Source: an uncultured Merdimonas sp.
GTDB taxonomy: Bacteria > Bacillota > Clostridia > Lachnospirales > Lachnospiraceae
Assembly (NCBI GenBank): GCA_944375885.1
Contig: CALWBB010000004.1
Location: forward strand, 1-56,139
Length of the DNA: 56,139 nucleotides
Direction of reading: 5' to 3'
This document shows, piece after piece, positions 25,889-34,560 of the stretch. Made by a program: the position numbers and the translations under genes. Under the pieces are notes generated by a model that worked only from the letters and a program-made list of their open reading frames with translations, made no database searches and was not told where the DNA came from. Every line of letters begins with the position of its first letter. The stretch's first letter is position 1.

Positions 25889-28800
25889 ATGGAAGAAAAA
25901 AAGATATTTTTCAGTTATGGACATGACTGCACCGGCAAGGTGCTGCGCGTAAAAAAAGATTTAGAACAACTGGGCTACCGGATTTGGATGGATATGGAAG
26001 GAATCTTGCCGGGTGACGACTGGAGGAGGAAGATTACAGAGGAAATCCTTTCCAGCGACCTGATCGTGGCTTTCTTATCGTCCCATTCCCTGAGAAAGGA
26101 CAGTGTCTGCCTAAACGAGCTGGCTATCGCTGTCAGCCGCAAAAGCAGCTTTATCCGAACGGTTCTCCTGGAACCTGGCTTGGAAAATAGGATACCTGCT
26201 ACCATCAGCGGCATTCAATACTGCGATATGGGGGAATGGGACGCATATGAAGCCCGCTCTCCCGAAGATTTCGCAGGCTGGTACCGTGAAAAGTTTCATG
26301 CGCTTGTAAATTCTCTTGAGCGCGGCAGTGATAAGGGCAGAGACGCGCAGCTTAACTGGCTGGAGCAGCTGCTGTCCCCTTCCGCAGAAAGCAGCCGCAG
26401 GAATATCGAGCTGCAGAAGCCTTTCGTAAGCAGAAAGTGGGTAGAGCGGAGAGTGGAGCACTGGCTGGATCTTAGCGATTCCAGCCGGTATCTGCTGCTT
26501 TACGGGGGGCCTGGTACAGGCAAGAGTGCGTTTTCCGCCCACTATTTTCATTTTGATTCCCGTGCTGTCTGCAGTATTTTCTGTGAATGGGGATGCAGGA
26601 ATTATTCGGATACGTCGCAGATTATCAAGAGCATCGCCTTCCAGATGGCCCGGAAACTTTCTGCCTACCGGATCCGCCTGACAGAACTTTTGGAAGGTTC
26701 GTCCGGAAAGCTGGCTTTTTATGGAGCACAGGAGCTTTTTGACCTGCTGCTGATAAAGCCTTTGTATGGAGGGATTAGCGGCGGCGCAGCCATTCTTGTG
26801 ATTATCGACGGGGCCGATGAGGCGAATGAAAATGGCAGCAATGAGCTGGCGGAGCTTTTGTCCTCCTACGCGGATCGGCTTCCCCCTTTTTTGAAAATTC
26901 TGATTACCTCCCGGAATGATGCTGTTGTCCAGCGCTATTTTTCGGACTGCGAAGAGCTGCATATCGACAGGTATCAGAATGAAAACAGGAAGGATATCTA
27001 CCGGTTCCTGAAAGAACAGCTAAAAGACAGGCTGAACGGCTGCCCCAGCTGGAGGAAAGAACAGATCCTGGATGAATTGGCCAGAAAAAGCGGGAGTTCT
27101 TTCCTGTACGCGGAACTGCTGGTAAAATCCATCCGCAGCTCCCGGGATTCCCTGGACAGGATCAGCATGGCGCCAAAGGGCCTGAATGGGCTCTATTTCA
27201 CCTGGATGCAGCGCAAATTTCCAGATGACGCGCAGTATGAAACGGAATACTGGCCTGCCTTGAACCTGATTGCCGCGTCGGGCAGCCTGCCTGTCCGGAT
27301 GCTGGAAAAGGCCCTGGGGATCCGGGGCATCCGGCTCAGAAAATTTGTGCGGCAGATGAAGACCTTTCTGGAAACAGAACGGGATGCGCTGGGGGAAGAG
27401 TGCCTCTATTTTTTCCACCGGTCTTTTGCGGAATGGCTCTGCAGTGAAAACGCCGATGTGTATGAGCTAAGCGAAGAGGACGGCGAAAGGCTTTTGGCGC
27501 AGACTATGCTCGTGTCCTACCAGGATGGGACACTTTCAGATTTTGAAGCGGAGTATATCCTGGATTATCTTAAAAAAAGCGGAATGAGAGAAGCGTACCA
27601 GGCGGTCTCTGAGGACCGGGAGTATCTCTTTCGGTTTTACCAGCTGGGACAGGCTTATGAGTCCATACCCGGGGGACTCTGGAGAGCAGAGAAAATTTAC
27701 AGGCAGGCAGGGGAACTGCTGTCGCAGAAACTGCCAAAGGATCCCCGGGCGTCTTCCCTGTATGCCGGTTCCCTGTGCGGAAGGGGCCGCTGCCTTTTTG
27801 GCCTCGGATGCTATGAGGAGGCGCTGGAGGTTCTGCTCCCGGCTGCAGAGAGAATCTCCCGATACGGGACGGCAGAAGAAAACATGCAGTCTCTGGCAGT
27901 GATTGGGGCAGTCTATGACTGGAAAGGCGAGAGAAAGAAATCCACGGAAATTTTTAAGGCGCTGCTGGAAACCGCGCAGCGGGAAGGAAATCCGCATTTT
28001 ATCCTCCAAAGCTATGAAGGGCTGATTTGGAACGAACATTTTAATGATATCAGCCAGGCGGAAGAGACGTTGTATGCCATCAGCACGCAGGAGCTTTCCG
28101 ACAGCGAAGAAATCCTGTGCAGCTTGTGCCGCGCCCGCGTCATGCAAAGCGAGGGAAAGCTAAAAGAGGCCCTGGAGTGCTATGACAGGTGCCTGGCAGC
28201 CTTTGATTTCTCTGCCTGCGGCAATCTGTACACCATAAAAAAGACGAAAATGCTCCTGTTGGAAATCCTGCCGGCCTGTTTCGACAACCAGCGGTATCTG
28301 GACGGCGTCCGCTGCGGGCTGCATATCTGGGCATTCATTAAAAACCAGGGCTGGCTGGAGGAATGCTACTGCGCTTCCTGGATTGCTCTGAATTATCTCC
28401 GCCTGGGCGATATCGGAGCTGCAGAGGATTATCTGAATCACGCCCAGGCCTGCAACAATACCATATCTGCTGTGGCGAAATCTTCCTGGATGAAGATGCA
28501 GCTGTTCAGCGTGGAAGCCTTTCTCTGCTTTGAGCGCGGGCAGTATGAAGCGGCCGCAGGCGCCCACCAGCAGGTGATTTTACTGGCCCGCCAGTGCCAG
28601 GACGCTTGGATGCTGGGAGATGCCTGCTTTGAACTTTTGGTCATCCAGATGCTGTTCCCTTTCCCTGGCGGGGTATACGGCGGCAGAACGCAGGAAGACA
28701 CCGCGCAGGAGCTTGAAGATACCGGGACGGCTTCCGGGCTTAAGCACCTCAAAGCGAAATCCCTGCTTGTCAAGGCGCTTAAGGCAGCCGGGGAAGACAA

Positions 28801-29071
28801 GGAACATGCCCTTGCCCTGGCAGGACAGGCGCGGGAACTGTCCGGAGACTATCAGCTGGCAAGCATGGATCCGCTGGAAATGTATTATATTGAATACCGG
28901 ATTGCCTGCCTGGCGGATCCGGGCAGAGTCAAGGCCGCAAAAGAGCGGCTGGCGGAGGTGATTGCTGAGATTGATTTTAAGAACCGTCCGGACAGCCGTT
29001 TCAAGAGGCATGTAAGGCCGTTTGCGGAGCGTATCAAAAAAGAGGTATGGATTCATGAAGACAAATATTGA
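25889..29071 (+). CDS. TIR-STAND NTPase-TPR protein
   Basis: About 1060 residues. An N-terminal TIR domain begins KKIFFSYGHD and has E77 in CLNELA at the NADase Glu position. A NACHT/AAA-type STAND NTPase follows: P-loop GGPGTGKS (206-213) and Walker B with DGADE (307-311). A winged-helix-like stretch and then TPR-like helical repeats fill the second half (from about 560). This is the effector-switch-sensor layout of Avs and NLR-like immune proteins: the repeats sense, the NTPase oligomerises, the TIR domain acts on NAD. ATG 25889 follows GGCGGA; GTG 25868 would add seven residues. It ends inside the methyltransferase gene (17-nt overlap). Confidence 0.88.
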   Translation: MEEKKIFFSYGHDCTGKVLRVKKDLEQLGYRIWMDMEGILPGDDWRRKITEEILSSDLIVAFLSSHSLRKDSVCLNELAIAVSRKSSFIRTVLLEPGLENRIPATISGIQYCDMGEWDAYEARSPEDFAGWYREKFHALVNSLERGSDKGRDAQLNWLEQLLSPSAESSRRNIELQKPFVSRKWVERRVEHWLDLSDSSRYLLLYGGPGTGKSAFSAHYFHFDSRAVCSIFCEWGCRNYSDTSQIIKSIAFQMARKLSAYRIRLTELLEGSSGKLAFYGAQELFDLLLIKPLYGGISGGAAILVIIDGADEANENGSNELAELLSSYADRLPPFLKILITSRNDAVVQRYFSDCEELHIDRYQNENRKDIYRFLKEQLKDRLNGCPSWRKEQILDELARKSGSSFLYAELLVKSIRSSRDSLDRISMAPKGLNGLYFTWMQRKFPDDAQYETEYWPALNLIAASGSLPVRMLEKALGIRGIRLRKFVRQMKTFLETERDALGEECLYFFHRSFAEWLCSENADVYELSEEDGERLLAQTMLVSYQDGTLSDFEAEYILDYLKKSGMREAYQAVSEDREYLFRFYQLGQAYESIPGGLWRAEKIYRQAGELLSQKLPKDPRASSLYAGSLCGRGRCLFGLGCYEEALEVLLPAAERISRYGTAEENMQSLAVIGAVYDWKGERKKSTEIFKALLETAQREGNPHFILQSYEGLIWNEHFNDISQAEETLYAISTQELSDSEEILCSLCRARVMQSEGKLKEALECYDRCLAAFDFSACGNLYTIKKTKMLLLEILPACFDNQRYLDGVRCGLHIWAFIKNQGWLEECYCASWIALNYLRLGDIGAAEDYLNHAQACNNTISAVAKSSWMKMQLFSVEAFLCFERGQYEAAAGAHQQVILLARQCQDAWMLGDACFELLVIQMLFPFPGGVYGGRTQEDTAQELEDTGTASGLKHLKAKSLLVKALKAAGEDKEHALALAGQARELSGDYQLASMDPLEMYYIEYRIACLADPGRVKAAKERLAEVIAEIDFKNRPDSRFKRHVRPFAERIKKEVWIHEDKY

Positions 29072-29813
29072 GTACTGCGATCCGTTTGACGGAGAGCCGG
29101 AGAATTTTTGGATGAAAATAGAACACTGCGGCCGCTACCTCTGGGCCGCAGAACGGCTGAGCGGGGAAGGCTGCCAGAGCGTGGCGGATATCGCCTGCGC
29201 GACGGGATATGGCAGCAGAATTCTGTCTGAAAAAATAAACCAGGTGATCGGGATTGACCGCAGTACGGATTATATCGAAAGGGCGCGGCGCAGCACACGG
29301 GAACGCCATATCGATTACCTCTGCCTGGATCTGGACCAAAGCCAGCTCTCCCAAAAGCTTTCGGATATAGACGCGGTGGTGTGTTTCGAGACGCTGGAGC
29401 ATCTGCAGCATCCTCTTAAAGCCCTGCAGGAATTTCACCAATGCCTCCGTGCCAAGGGGCTGCTGCTGTTGTCTGTCCCGAATGAACGCTACGAGCAGCT
29501 GGATGAAAACGGGCAGAACCTGGATCCCTTCCACCTTCATATTTTTTCTCCGGATGATGTGAAAAACCTCCTGGAACAGGCGGGGTTTTCCATCCTGGAG
29601 ACTCTCGGACAGGATATCTGCAACCGGATCGTCACCCGGATCTCAAAGCAGGACAAGGCGGGCCTTCTCTCCAAAGAACAGGCCGAAAAAATGTGGCCCC
29701 ACGATGAGGCCGGCATCCGGATGCTTTCCAGGATTTTCGGCTGCCCGGACGCCAAAAATCCGGAGGAATCGTATTCTTATCTCTATGTATGCCAGAAAAA
29801 GGAGTTGCAATAA
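29055..29813 (+). CDS. class I SAM-dependent methyltransferase (island, plus strand)
   Basis: 252 residues. Motif I is VADIACATGYGS, in which the usual DxGxGxG has Ala and Thr. VIGIDRS provides the acidic ribose-binding end, and VVCFETLEHL and LLLLSVPNERYE are typical of the Methyltransf_11/UbiG-like group. The substrate is unknown. ATG 29055 has GAGGT about 9 nt upstream and overlaps the TIR-NTPase stop by 17 nt, so translation is probably coupled. An upstream in-frame start would overlap far more. It is the last island gene; miaB follows after 46 bp, separated by an imperfect CTTTGA/TCAAAG inverted repeat (29819-29844) without a T-run. Confidence 0.85.
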   Translation: MKTNIEYCDPFDGEPENFWMKIEHCGRYLWAAERLSGEGCQSVADIACATGYGSRILSEKINQVIGIDRSTDYIERARRSTRERHIDYLCLDLDQSQLSQKLSDIDAVVCFETLEHLQHPLKALQEFHQCLRAKGLLLLSVPNERYEQLDENGQNLDPFHLHIFSPDDVKNLLEQAGFSILETLGQDICNRIVTRISKQDKAGLLSKEQAEKMWPHDEAGIRMLSRIFGCPDAKNPEESYSYLYVCQKKELQ

Positions 29814-29859
29814 TCTGTCTTTGATAATACAATATCTTTCAAAGATGGAGGAAACAGCT

Positions 29860-31320
29860 ATGAGCAGTTACATGAAGATAAAAGCGATGGCCCCGGCCGG
29901 CGAGCCAGAGCGCCAGTATTATTTTATAGAAGCCTGCAGGAAAAAGGTAGAGGAGGAAAGCAGAACGCTTGGCCGTCCCCTGACCTTTTGCGTCACCACC
30001 TTTGGCTGCCAGATGAACGCCCGGGATTCGGAGAAGCTGGCGGGCATCCTGGAAAAGACCGGATATCAGCCTGCGAAGGAGGCAGACGCCGATTTTGTGA
30101 TTTATAATACCTGTACCGTCCGGGAGAATGCCAACCTGAAGGTCTACGGCCACCTGGGCCTTTTAAAGCACCGCAAAAAAGAGCGGCCTGGCATGCGGAT
30201 CGCCCTCTGCGGCTGTATGATGCAGGAGCAGGAGGTCATTGAAAAGCTAAGAAAAAGCTACCGTTTTGTAGATCTGATTTTTGGCACCCACAATATTTTC
30301 AAGTTCGCGGAGCTTCTGGCAGAAAGCCTGTATGAGGGAGGCCAGGTGATCGACATCTGGCAGGGAACCGATCAGATTGTGGAAGATCTCCCGGCAGAGC
30401 GCAAGTATTCTTTCAAGTCCGGCGTGAATATCATGTTTGGCTGCAACAATTTCTGCAGCTACTGTATCGTGCCCTATGTACGCGGCAGGGAACGGAGCCG
30501 GAAGCCGGAGGATATCGTAAAGGAAATCGAGGCTCTCGCGGCGGACGGCGTGACGGAGATTATGCTGCTGGGACAGAATGTGAACTCCTATGGCCGGACG
30601 CTGGATCATCCGGTTACTTTCGCGGAGCTTTTAAAAAGAGTGGAACAGATCGAAGGGATACGCCGCATCCGTTTTATGACTTCACATCCAAAGGATCTTT
30701 CGGATGAGCTGATCGCTGCCATGCGTGATTCCAGGAAAATCTGCCGCCACCTTCATCTGCCCCTCCAGTCTGGGAGTTCCCGGATTCTGAAGGCTATGAA
30801 CCGCCGCTATACCAAAGAACAGTACCTGGAGCTGGCTGAAAAGATCCGAAGCGCTGTTCCGGATATTTCGCTGACCACAGACATTATTGTAGGGTTTCCC
30901 GGGGAGACGGAGGAAGACTTCCAGGAGACGCTTGACGTGGTGCGCCGCGTGCGCTATGACAATGCCTATACGTTTATCTACTCAAAACGGACGGGGACTC
31001 CTGCGGCGGCCATGGAAAACCAGATTCCCCCTGAGGTGACAAAAGACCGCTTTGACCGGCTTCTTGCCCTGGTGCAGAAGCTGGCAAAGGAGCAGGCGGC
31101 CCGTTTTACAGGTACCGTGCAGGAGGTGCTTGCAGAAGAGGAGAACGATCACATGCCTGGTTTTCTGACTGGGCGGATGAGCAATAACCTGCTGGTGCAT
31201 TTCCCGGGGGAAAGAACGCAGCTTGGACAGTACCTTAAGGTGCGCCTGGAAGAGTGCAGGGGCTTTTATTATATGGGAAGATGTGATATACTCAATTCCA
31301 GAGACACCGAAGAGAAGTGA
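29860..31320 (+). CDS. miaB: tRNA 2-methylthio-N6-isopentenyladenosine synthase MiaB
   Basis: 486 residues, normal for MiaB of Clostridia. It adds a methylthio group to i6A37 in tRNAs that read UNN codons, using SAM and two iron-sulfur clusters. The N-terminal cluster cysteines are C50 (FGCQMN), C85 (NTCTVRE) and C119 (CGCMMQ). The radical-SAM motif is CNNFCSYC (C195, C199, C202) followed by VRGRERSR, diagnostic of MiaB. A TRAM domain ends the protein. ATG 29860 is chosen because GGAGG lies 8 nt upstream; longer in-frame extensions overlap the methyltransferase gene. It starts a tight five-gene housekeeping run. Confidence 0.95.
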   Translation: MSSYMKIKAMAPAGEPERQYYFIEACRKKVEEESRTLGRPLTFCVTTFGCQMNARDSEKLAGILEKTGYQPAKEADADFVIYNTCTVRENANLKVYGHLGLLKHRKKERPGMRIALCGCMMQEQEVIEKLRKSYRFVDLIFGTHNIFKFAELLAESLYEGGQVIDIWQGTDQIVEDLPAERKYSFKSGVNIMFGCNNFCSYCIVPYVRGRERSRKPEDIVKEIEALAADGVTEIMLLGQNVNSYGRTLDHPVTFAELLKRVEQIEGIRRIRFMTSHPKDLSDELIAAMRDSRKICRHLHLPLQSGSSRILKAMNRRYTKEQYLELAEKIRSAVPDISLTTDIIVGFPGETEEDFQETLDVVRRVRYDNAYTFIYSKRTGTPAAAMENQIPPEVTKDRFDRLLALVQKLAKEQAARFTGTVQEVLAEEENDHMPGFLTGRMSNNLLVHFPGERTQLGQYLKVRLEECRGFYYMGRCDILNSRDTEEK

Positions 31321-31330
31321 GGAAACGAGT

Positions 31331-32059
31331 ATGGAAATGAAGCGCTGCTGCCTGCGGTATCCGTATTTGTCAGTTAAGACCCAGGATGGGCTTTCTTTTG
31401 GCGGAAGCCAGGCCTGGTGCAGTTCCCGTATGATGCGCAAATATGGCTGCGGCGTGGTGGGAATGGGTGATGTGCTCCTCTATATGGGGCTGACCCGTCC
31501 GGCCTGCAGTACAGATCTGCAGTATGGACTTCTAAGGGAGGATGGGAACCTTTCTTATCCGCGGTATGAGCGCTATCTGCGGAAGATACGCCGCAGGTAT
31601 CTGGGGATTATCCCCGGCCTTGGCATTCCAGGGTTTTTCGTTCCTCATGCGATGAACCGGTATTTCCGCCATTACCGGATCGGTTTTCGCGCCAGATGGT
31701 GCGTCAGCCAGGAAAAACTCTACGGGCGTATTGAAGAAAGCCTGGCCCGGGATCTCCCTGTATTTCTGGCCATCGGCCAGAATATTCCTTTCTGGAGACG
31801 AAAAAAGCTCTGCCTGTACCGCCAGGAAAATGGCGTATATCTCCCGGCCGCACAGGTGAAGGCCCATTTCGTGGTTGTGACGGGCCTGGAGAACGGATAC
31901 CTTCAGATCTCCTCCTGGGGAAGGGAGTACTATATTTCCTGGCAGGAATATCTCCAGTATGCCAAAAAATACAGCAGCTTTCTTGTCAGCAATATCTGCC
32001 TGGTATATGAGAAAAAGCGGAACAAGGACAGGATAGAAAAAGAAAGAGGCGTTCTATGA
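31331..32059 (+). CDS. hypothetical protein, possible papain-like (C39-type) fold
   Basis: 242 residues. SFGGSQAWCSS (a Cys at the start of a helix), AHFVVVTGLENGYLQISSWG (His followed by hydrophobic strands and a late SWG) and ISWQEYL resemble the Cys-His layout of C39-like peptidase folds. The match is weak and activity is not established. There is no signal peptide. It is 10 bp after miaB, with GAGG about 9 nt upstream of ATG 31331, and overlaps the next gene by 4 nt (ATGA). Its neighbours are cytoplasmic housekeeping enzymes. Confidence 0.7.
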   Translation: MEMKRCCLRYPYLSVKTQDGLSFGGSQAWCSSRMMRKYGCGVVGMGDVLLYMGLTRPACSTDLQYGLLREDGNLSYPRYERYLRKIRRRYLGIIPGLGIPGFFVPHAMNRYFRHYRIGFRARWCVSQEKLYGRIEESLARDLPVFLAIGQNIPFWRRKKLCLYRQENGVYLPAAQVKAHFVVVTGLENGYLQISSWGREYYISWQEYLQYAKKYSSFLVSNICLVYEKKRNKDRIEKERGVL

Positions 32060-32646
32060 ACAGTTTTTTCGCGATGATGTCCCGGATGAAATACATTGAC
32101 CGCTGGGCCCTGATGCGCAATTCCCGGCAGGAGAATGTAAGCGAGCACAGCCTGGAAGTGGCCATGATCGCCCATGCTCTGGCGGTGATTGGGAACGCCT
32201 GCCTGGGGAAGGAGCTGGATCCCTGGAAGGCCGCGGTATTTGGCATGTACCATGACGCCACGGAGATTATCACCGGCGATATGCCTACGCCGGTCAAGTA
32301 TTACAATCCCCAGATCAAGGATACCTATAAGGATATTGAATACCAGGCGGCGCAAAGCCTCCTTTCTATGCTGCCGGAAGAGATGGAGACGGCCTACCTG
32401 GAGATTTTTGAGAAGCGCGAAGAGGACGCGTATCTCTGGAAACTGGTAAAGGCAGCGGACAAGCTTTCCGCCTATATCAAATGTATTGAAGAAGAACAGG
32501 CGGGGAACCGTGAATTTACAAGCGCCAAAAAGATGGCTCTTGGCACGCTGAAAAAACTGCAGCTTCCTGAGACAGAACTGTTTCTTCAGTATTTTATAGA
32601 TGCATATGGGAAAAATCTGGATGAACTTACAGGAGGAGAGACATGA
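32056..32646 (+). CDS. YfbR-like HD-domain 5'-deoxynucleotidase
   Basis: 196 residues, the usual YfbR length. HD-domain metal ligands are visible in SEHSLEVAMIAH, MYHDATE and KAADKLSAY, with the family mark GDMPTPVKYYN. YfbR removes the 5'-phosphate from deoxynucleoside monophosphates and takes part in dNTP balance. The N-terminus (MNSFFAMMSRMKYIDRW) also fits the family. It overlaps both neighbours by 4 nt, so it is translationally coupled. I leave the symbol blank as Gram-positive nomenclature varies. Confidence 0.88.
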   Translation: MNSFFAMMSRMKYIDRWALMRNSRQENVSEHSLEVAMIAHALAVIGNACLGKELDPWKAAVFGMYHDATEIITGDMPTPVKYYNPQIKDTYKDIEYQAAQSLLSMLPEEMETAYLEIFEKREEDAYLWKLVKAADKLSAYIKCIEEEQAGNREFTSAKKMALGTLKKLQLPETELFLQYFIDAYGKNLDELTGGET

Positions 32647-33674
32647 GTGAAGACAGAGATTACGGCTTTTGCCCCCGATGCGGAGCGTTGATGCATGACG
32701 GTGTATGCAGAAGCTGCGGTTATGCAAGACATTCTATAGCGCAGCAGGCCCGGGACGGCGCGGAAGACGGACAGGTTTTCCAAAGGAAGGAGCCCTATGG
32801 GCAGCCTTACGGGCAGGGCGCCTATACACAGCCCCGCAGGGAGAAAAAGAACCGGAAAGTCCTGATAATCGTCCTGTGCATTATCTGCGCTCTGATCCTG
32901 GTGATCGGGCTGATCCTGTCATTTTCCTTCCTGGGAAAAGCCGTAGGCCGCATTTCGCAATCTACGGATATCTATTATGACGACGGGTACGACGGTTATT
33001 ATGACGATGGCTATGACGATTTTGGAGATTACGGTTCTGGTTATTATGAACCAAGCAGCGACGATCCCTACTACAAGGAAATTACGGACTGTACCAGGAC
33101 AGATCTGGAATATGGGATTTCCTGGATTGTAGAATCTATTACGCCGGACGACGACGAGGATTATTGTACATATTATTCTACTTATCCGCTGCTTGACGGC
33201 AAAGAGGGCGCTTACGCTTCCATCAATAAGCTCATTGAGCAGAAAGCTCTGGAATACAGAGATACCTATACCAGCTATCCGGGAGGCTGTGCCACCTATG
33301 GGTATGTCACTTATATGGATGAGGAAATGATCAGCATCGCATTTCAGCATGACATTTATCAAGAGGACGGCACCCTGCCCCGGCTGTCGGCAGTGACGTT
33401 TGATCTGGAGAGCGGCCAGGAGATTCTTCCGGAACAGATGACGGATCTGGACGGAGAGTTTGTCATGCGCTTCCGAGCCCAGAATGAGACGCAGAACGGC
33501 AGCGTGGAGTTTGTAGAGAATTCCAGTGATGAAGAGCTCCTGGCGCTTCTGCGGGATCCGGATATGGGAGTATTCTTTTACTCTCCGGTCGGACTGGAGG
33601 CGGGCTTTAACTACGAAAGTGAGGGCTACAGCAGCGGCTGGGTCACTGTCACCTTGAAGGATCAGACCTTATGA
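32643..33674 (+). CDS. zinc-ribbon membrane protein with DUF3298-like extracellular domain
   Basis: 343 residues. The N-terminus is a zinc ribbon (CPRCG and CRSCG: C9, C12, C22, C25), then a Gln/Tyr-rich linker, one TM helix (about 72-95) and a stretch rich in Asp, Gly and Tyr (DDGYDGYYDDGY). The outer domain (about 145-343) resembles the DUF4163/DUF3298 layout found in RsiV- and PdaC-type proteins: YSTYPLLDGKEGAYASIN and later AVTFDLESGQEI. A single protein with cytoplasmic zinc ribbon and outer DUF3298 could sense the envelope. Overlaps of 4 nt with both neighbours suggest one transcript. Confidence 0.75.
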   Translation: MSEDRDYGFCPRCGALMHDGVCRSCGYARHSIAQQARDGAEDGQVFQRKEPYGQPYGQGAYTQPRREKKNRKVLIIVLCIICALILVIGLILSFSFLGKAVGRISQSTDIYYDDGYDGYYDDGYDDFGDYGSGYYEPSSDDPYYKEITDCTRTDLEYGISWIVESITPDDDEDYCTYYSTYPLLDGKEGAYASINKLIEQKALEYRDTYTSYPGGCATYGYVTYMDEEMISIAFQHDIYQEDGTLPRLSAVTFDLESGQEILPEQMTDLDGEFVMRFRAQNETQNGSVEFVENSSDEELLALLRDPDMGVFFYSPVGLEAGFNYESEGYSSGWVTVTLKDQTL

Positions 33675-34510
33675 TGAAGATAGGAAGCCATATTTCATCG
33701 GCAAAGGGCTATGAAGCCATGGGAAAGCAGGCCCTGAAGCTGGGAGCCAGCACCTTCGCGTTCTTTACGCGCAATCCCAGAGGCGGGAACGCGAAGGCAG
33801 TCGATAAAGAAGATGTGGAAAAATTTTTGACGCTGTGGAAGGCAAAAGGCTATGGGAAAATTGTGGCCCACGCTCCTTATACGCTGAACGCCTGCTCAGA
33901 TAAGCCGGAGGTCCGGAGGTTCGCCAGGGAGGCCTTCGCAGAGGATTTGCAGCGGATGGAATACACCCCGGGAAATTACTACAATTTCCATCCTGGAAGC
34001 CATGTGGGCCAGGGGACAGAAGAGGGGATCCGCTGGATTACAGAACTTTTGAATGAATGTCTGTATGAAGAGATGACCACGACGGTACTCCTGGAGACCA
34101 TGGCCGGAAAGGGCAGTGAGATTGGGTGCAGCTTTGAAGAGCTGCAGGCCATTCTTGGCCAGGTACGCCTCTCGGGAAAACTGGGAATCTGCCTGGATAC
34201 CTGCCATGTCTGGGATGCAGGGTATGATATTGCGGGAGATTTGGATGGGGTACTGGAAGAATTTGACAGGATTGTGGGCCTGGACAGGCTGAAAGCGATC
34301 CACATCAATGACAGTCAAAACGGTCTGGGAAGCCATAAGGACCGCCATGCCCGGATAGGAGAGGGCTGCATAGGCCTGGACGCCTTCGTGCGGCTTATCA
34401 ACCATCCGAAACTCGAGGGCCTTCCCTTCATCCTGGAGACGCCAAATGACGACGCGGGCTGGGCGGAGGAGATCGCCATGCTGCGGGATGTGTATAGAGG
34501 TGAGCGGTAA
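33671..34510 (+). CDS. nfo: endonuclease IV (AP endonuclease)
   Basis: 279 residues. It cleaves DNA 5' of abasic sites in base-excision repair and needs three zinc ions. Family motifs are present: KIGSHISSAKGYE at the start, NFHPGSH, LLETMAGKGSE, CLDTCHVWDAGYD, HINDSQNGLGSHKDRH and a final PFILETPND. ATG 33671 overlaps the previous stop; a second ATG follows at once, so the start could be one codon later. It ends the miaB run. A strong stem-loop follows. Confidence 0.95.
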   Translation: MMKIGSHISSAKGYEAMGKQALKLGASTFAFFTRNPRGGNAKAVDKEDVEKFLTLWKAKGYGKIVAHAPYTLNACSDKPEVRRFAREAFAEDLQRMEYTPGNYYNFHPGSHVGQGTEEGIRWITELLNECLYEEMTTTVLLETMAGKGSEIGCSFEELQAILGQVRLSGKLGICLDTCHVWDAGYDIAGDLDGVLEEFDRIVGLDRLKAIHINDSQNGLGSHKDRHARIGEGCIGLDAFVRLINHPKLEGLPFILETPNDDAGWAEEIAMLRDVYRGER

Positions 34511-34526
34511 AAAACAGGATTTGAAA

Positions 34527-34553
34527 AGCGGCTGTCCACAAGGGACAGCCGCT
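34527..34553. terminator. bidirectional stem-loop between convergent genes
   Basis: AGCGGCTGTCC (34527-34537) and GGACAGCCGCT (34543-34553) form an 11-bp stem with a 5-nt loop. Only short T-runs flank it on either strand. It lies between the ends of nfo and the CNNM gene and probably serves both. Confidence 0.75.
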
Positions 34554-34560
34554 CTTTGGA

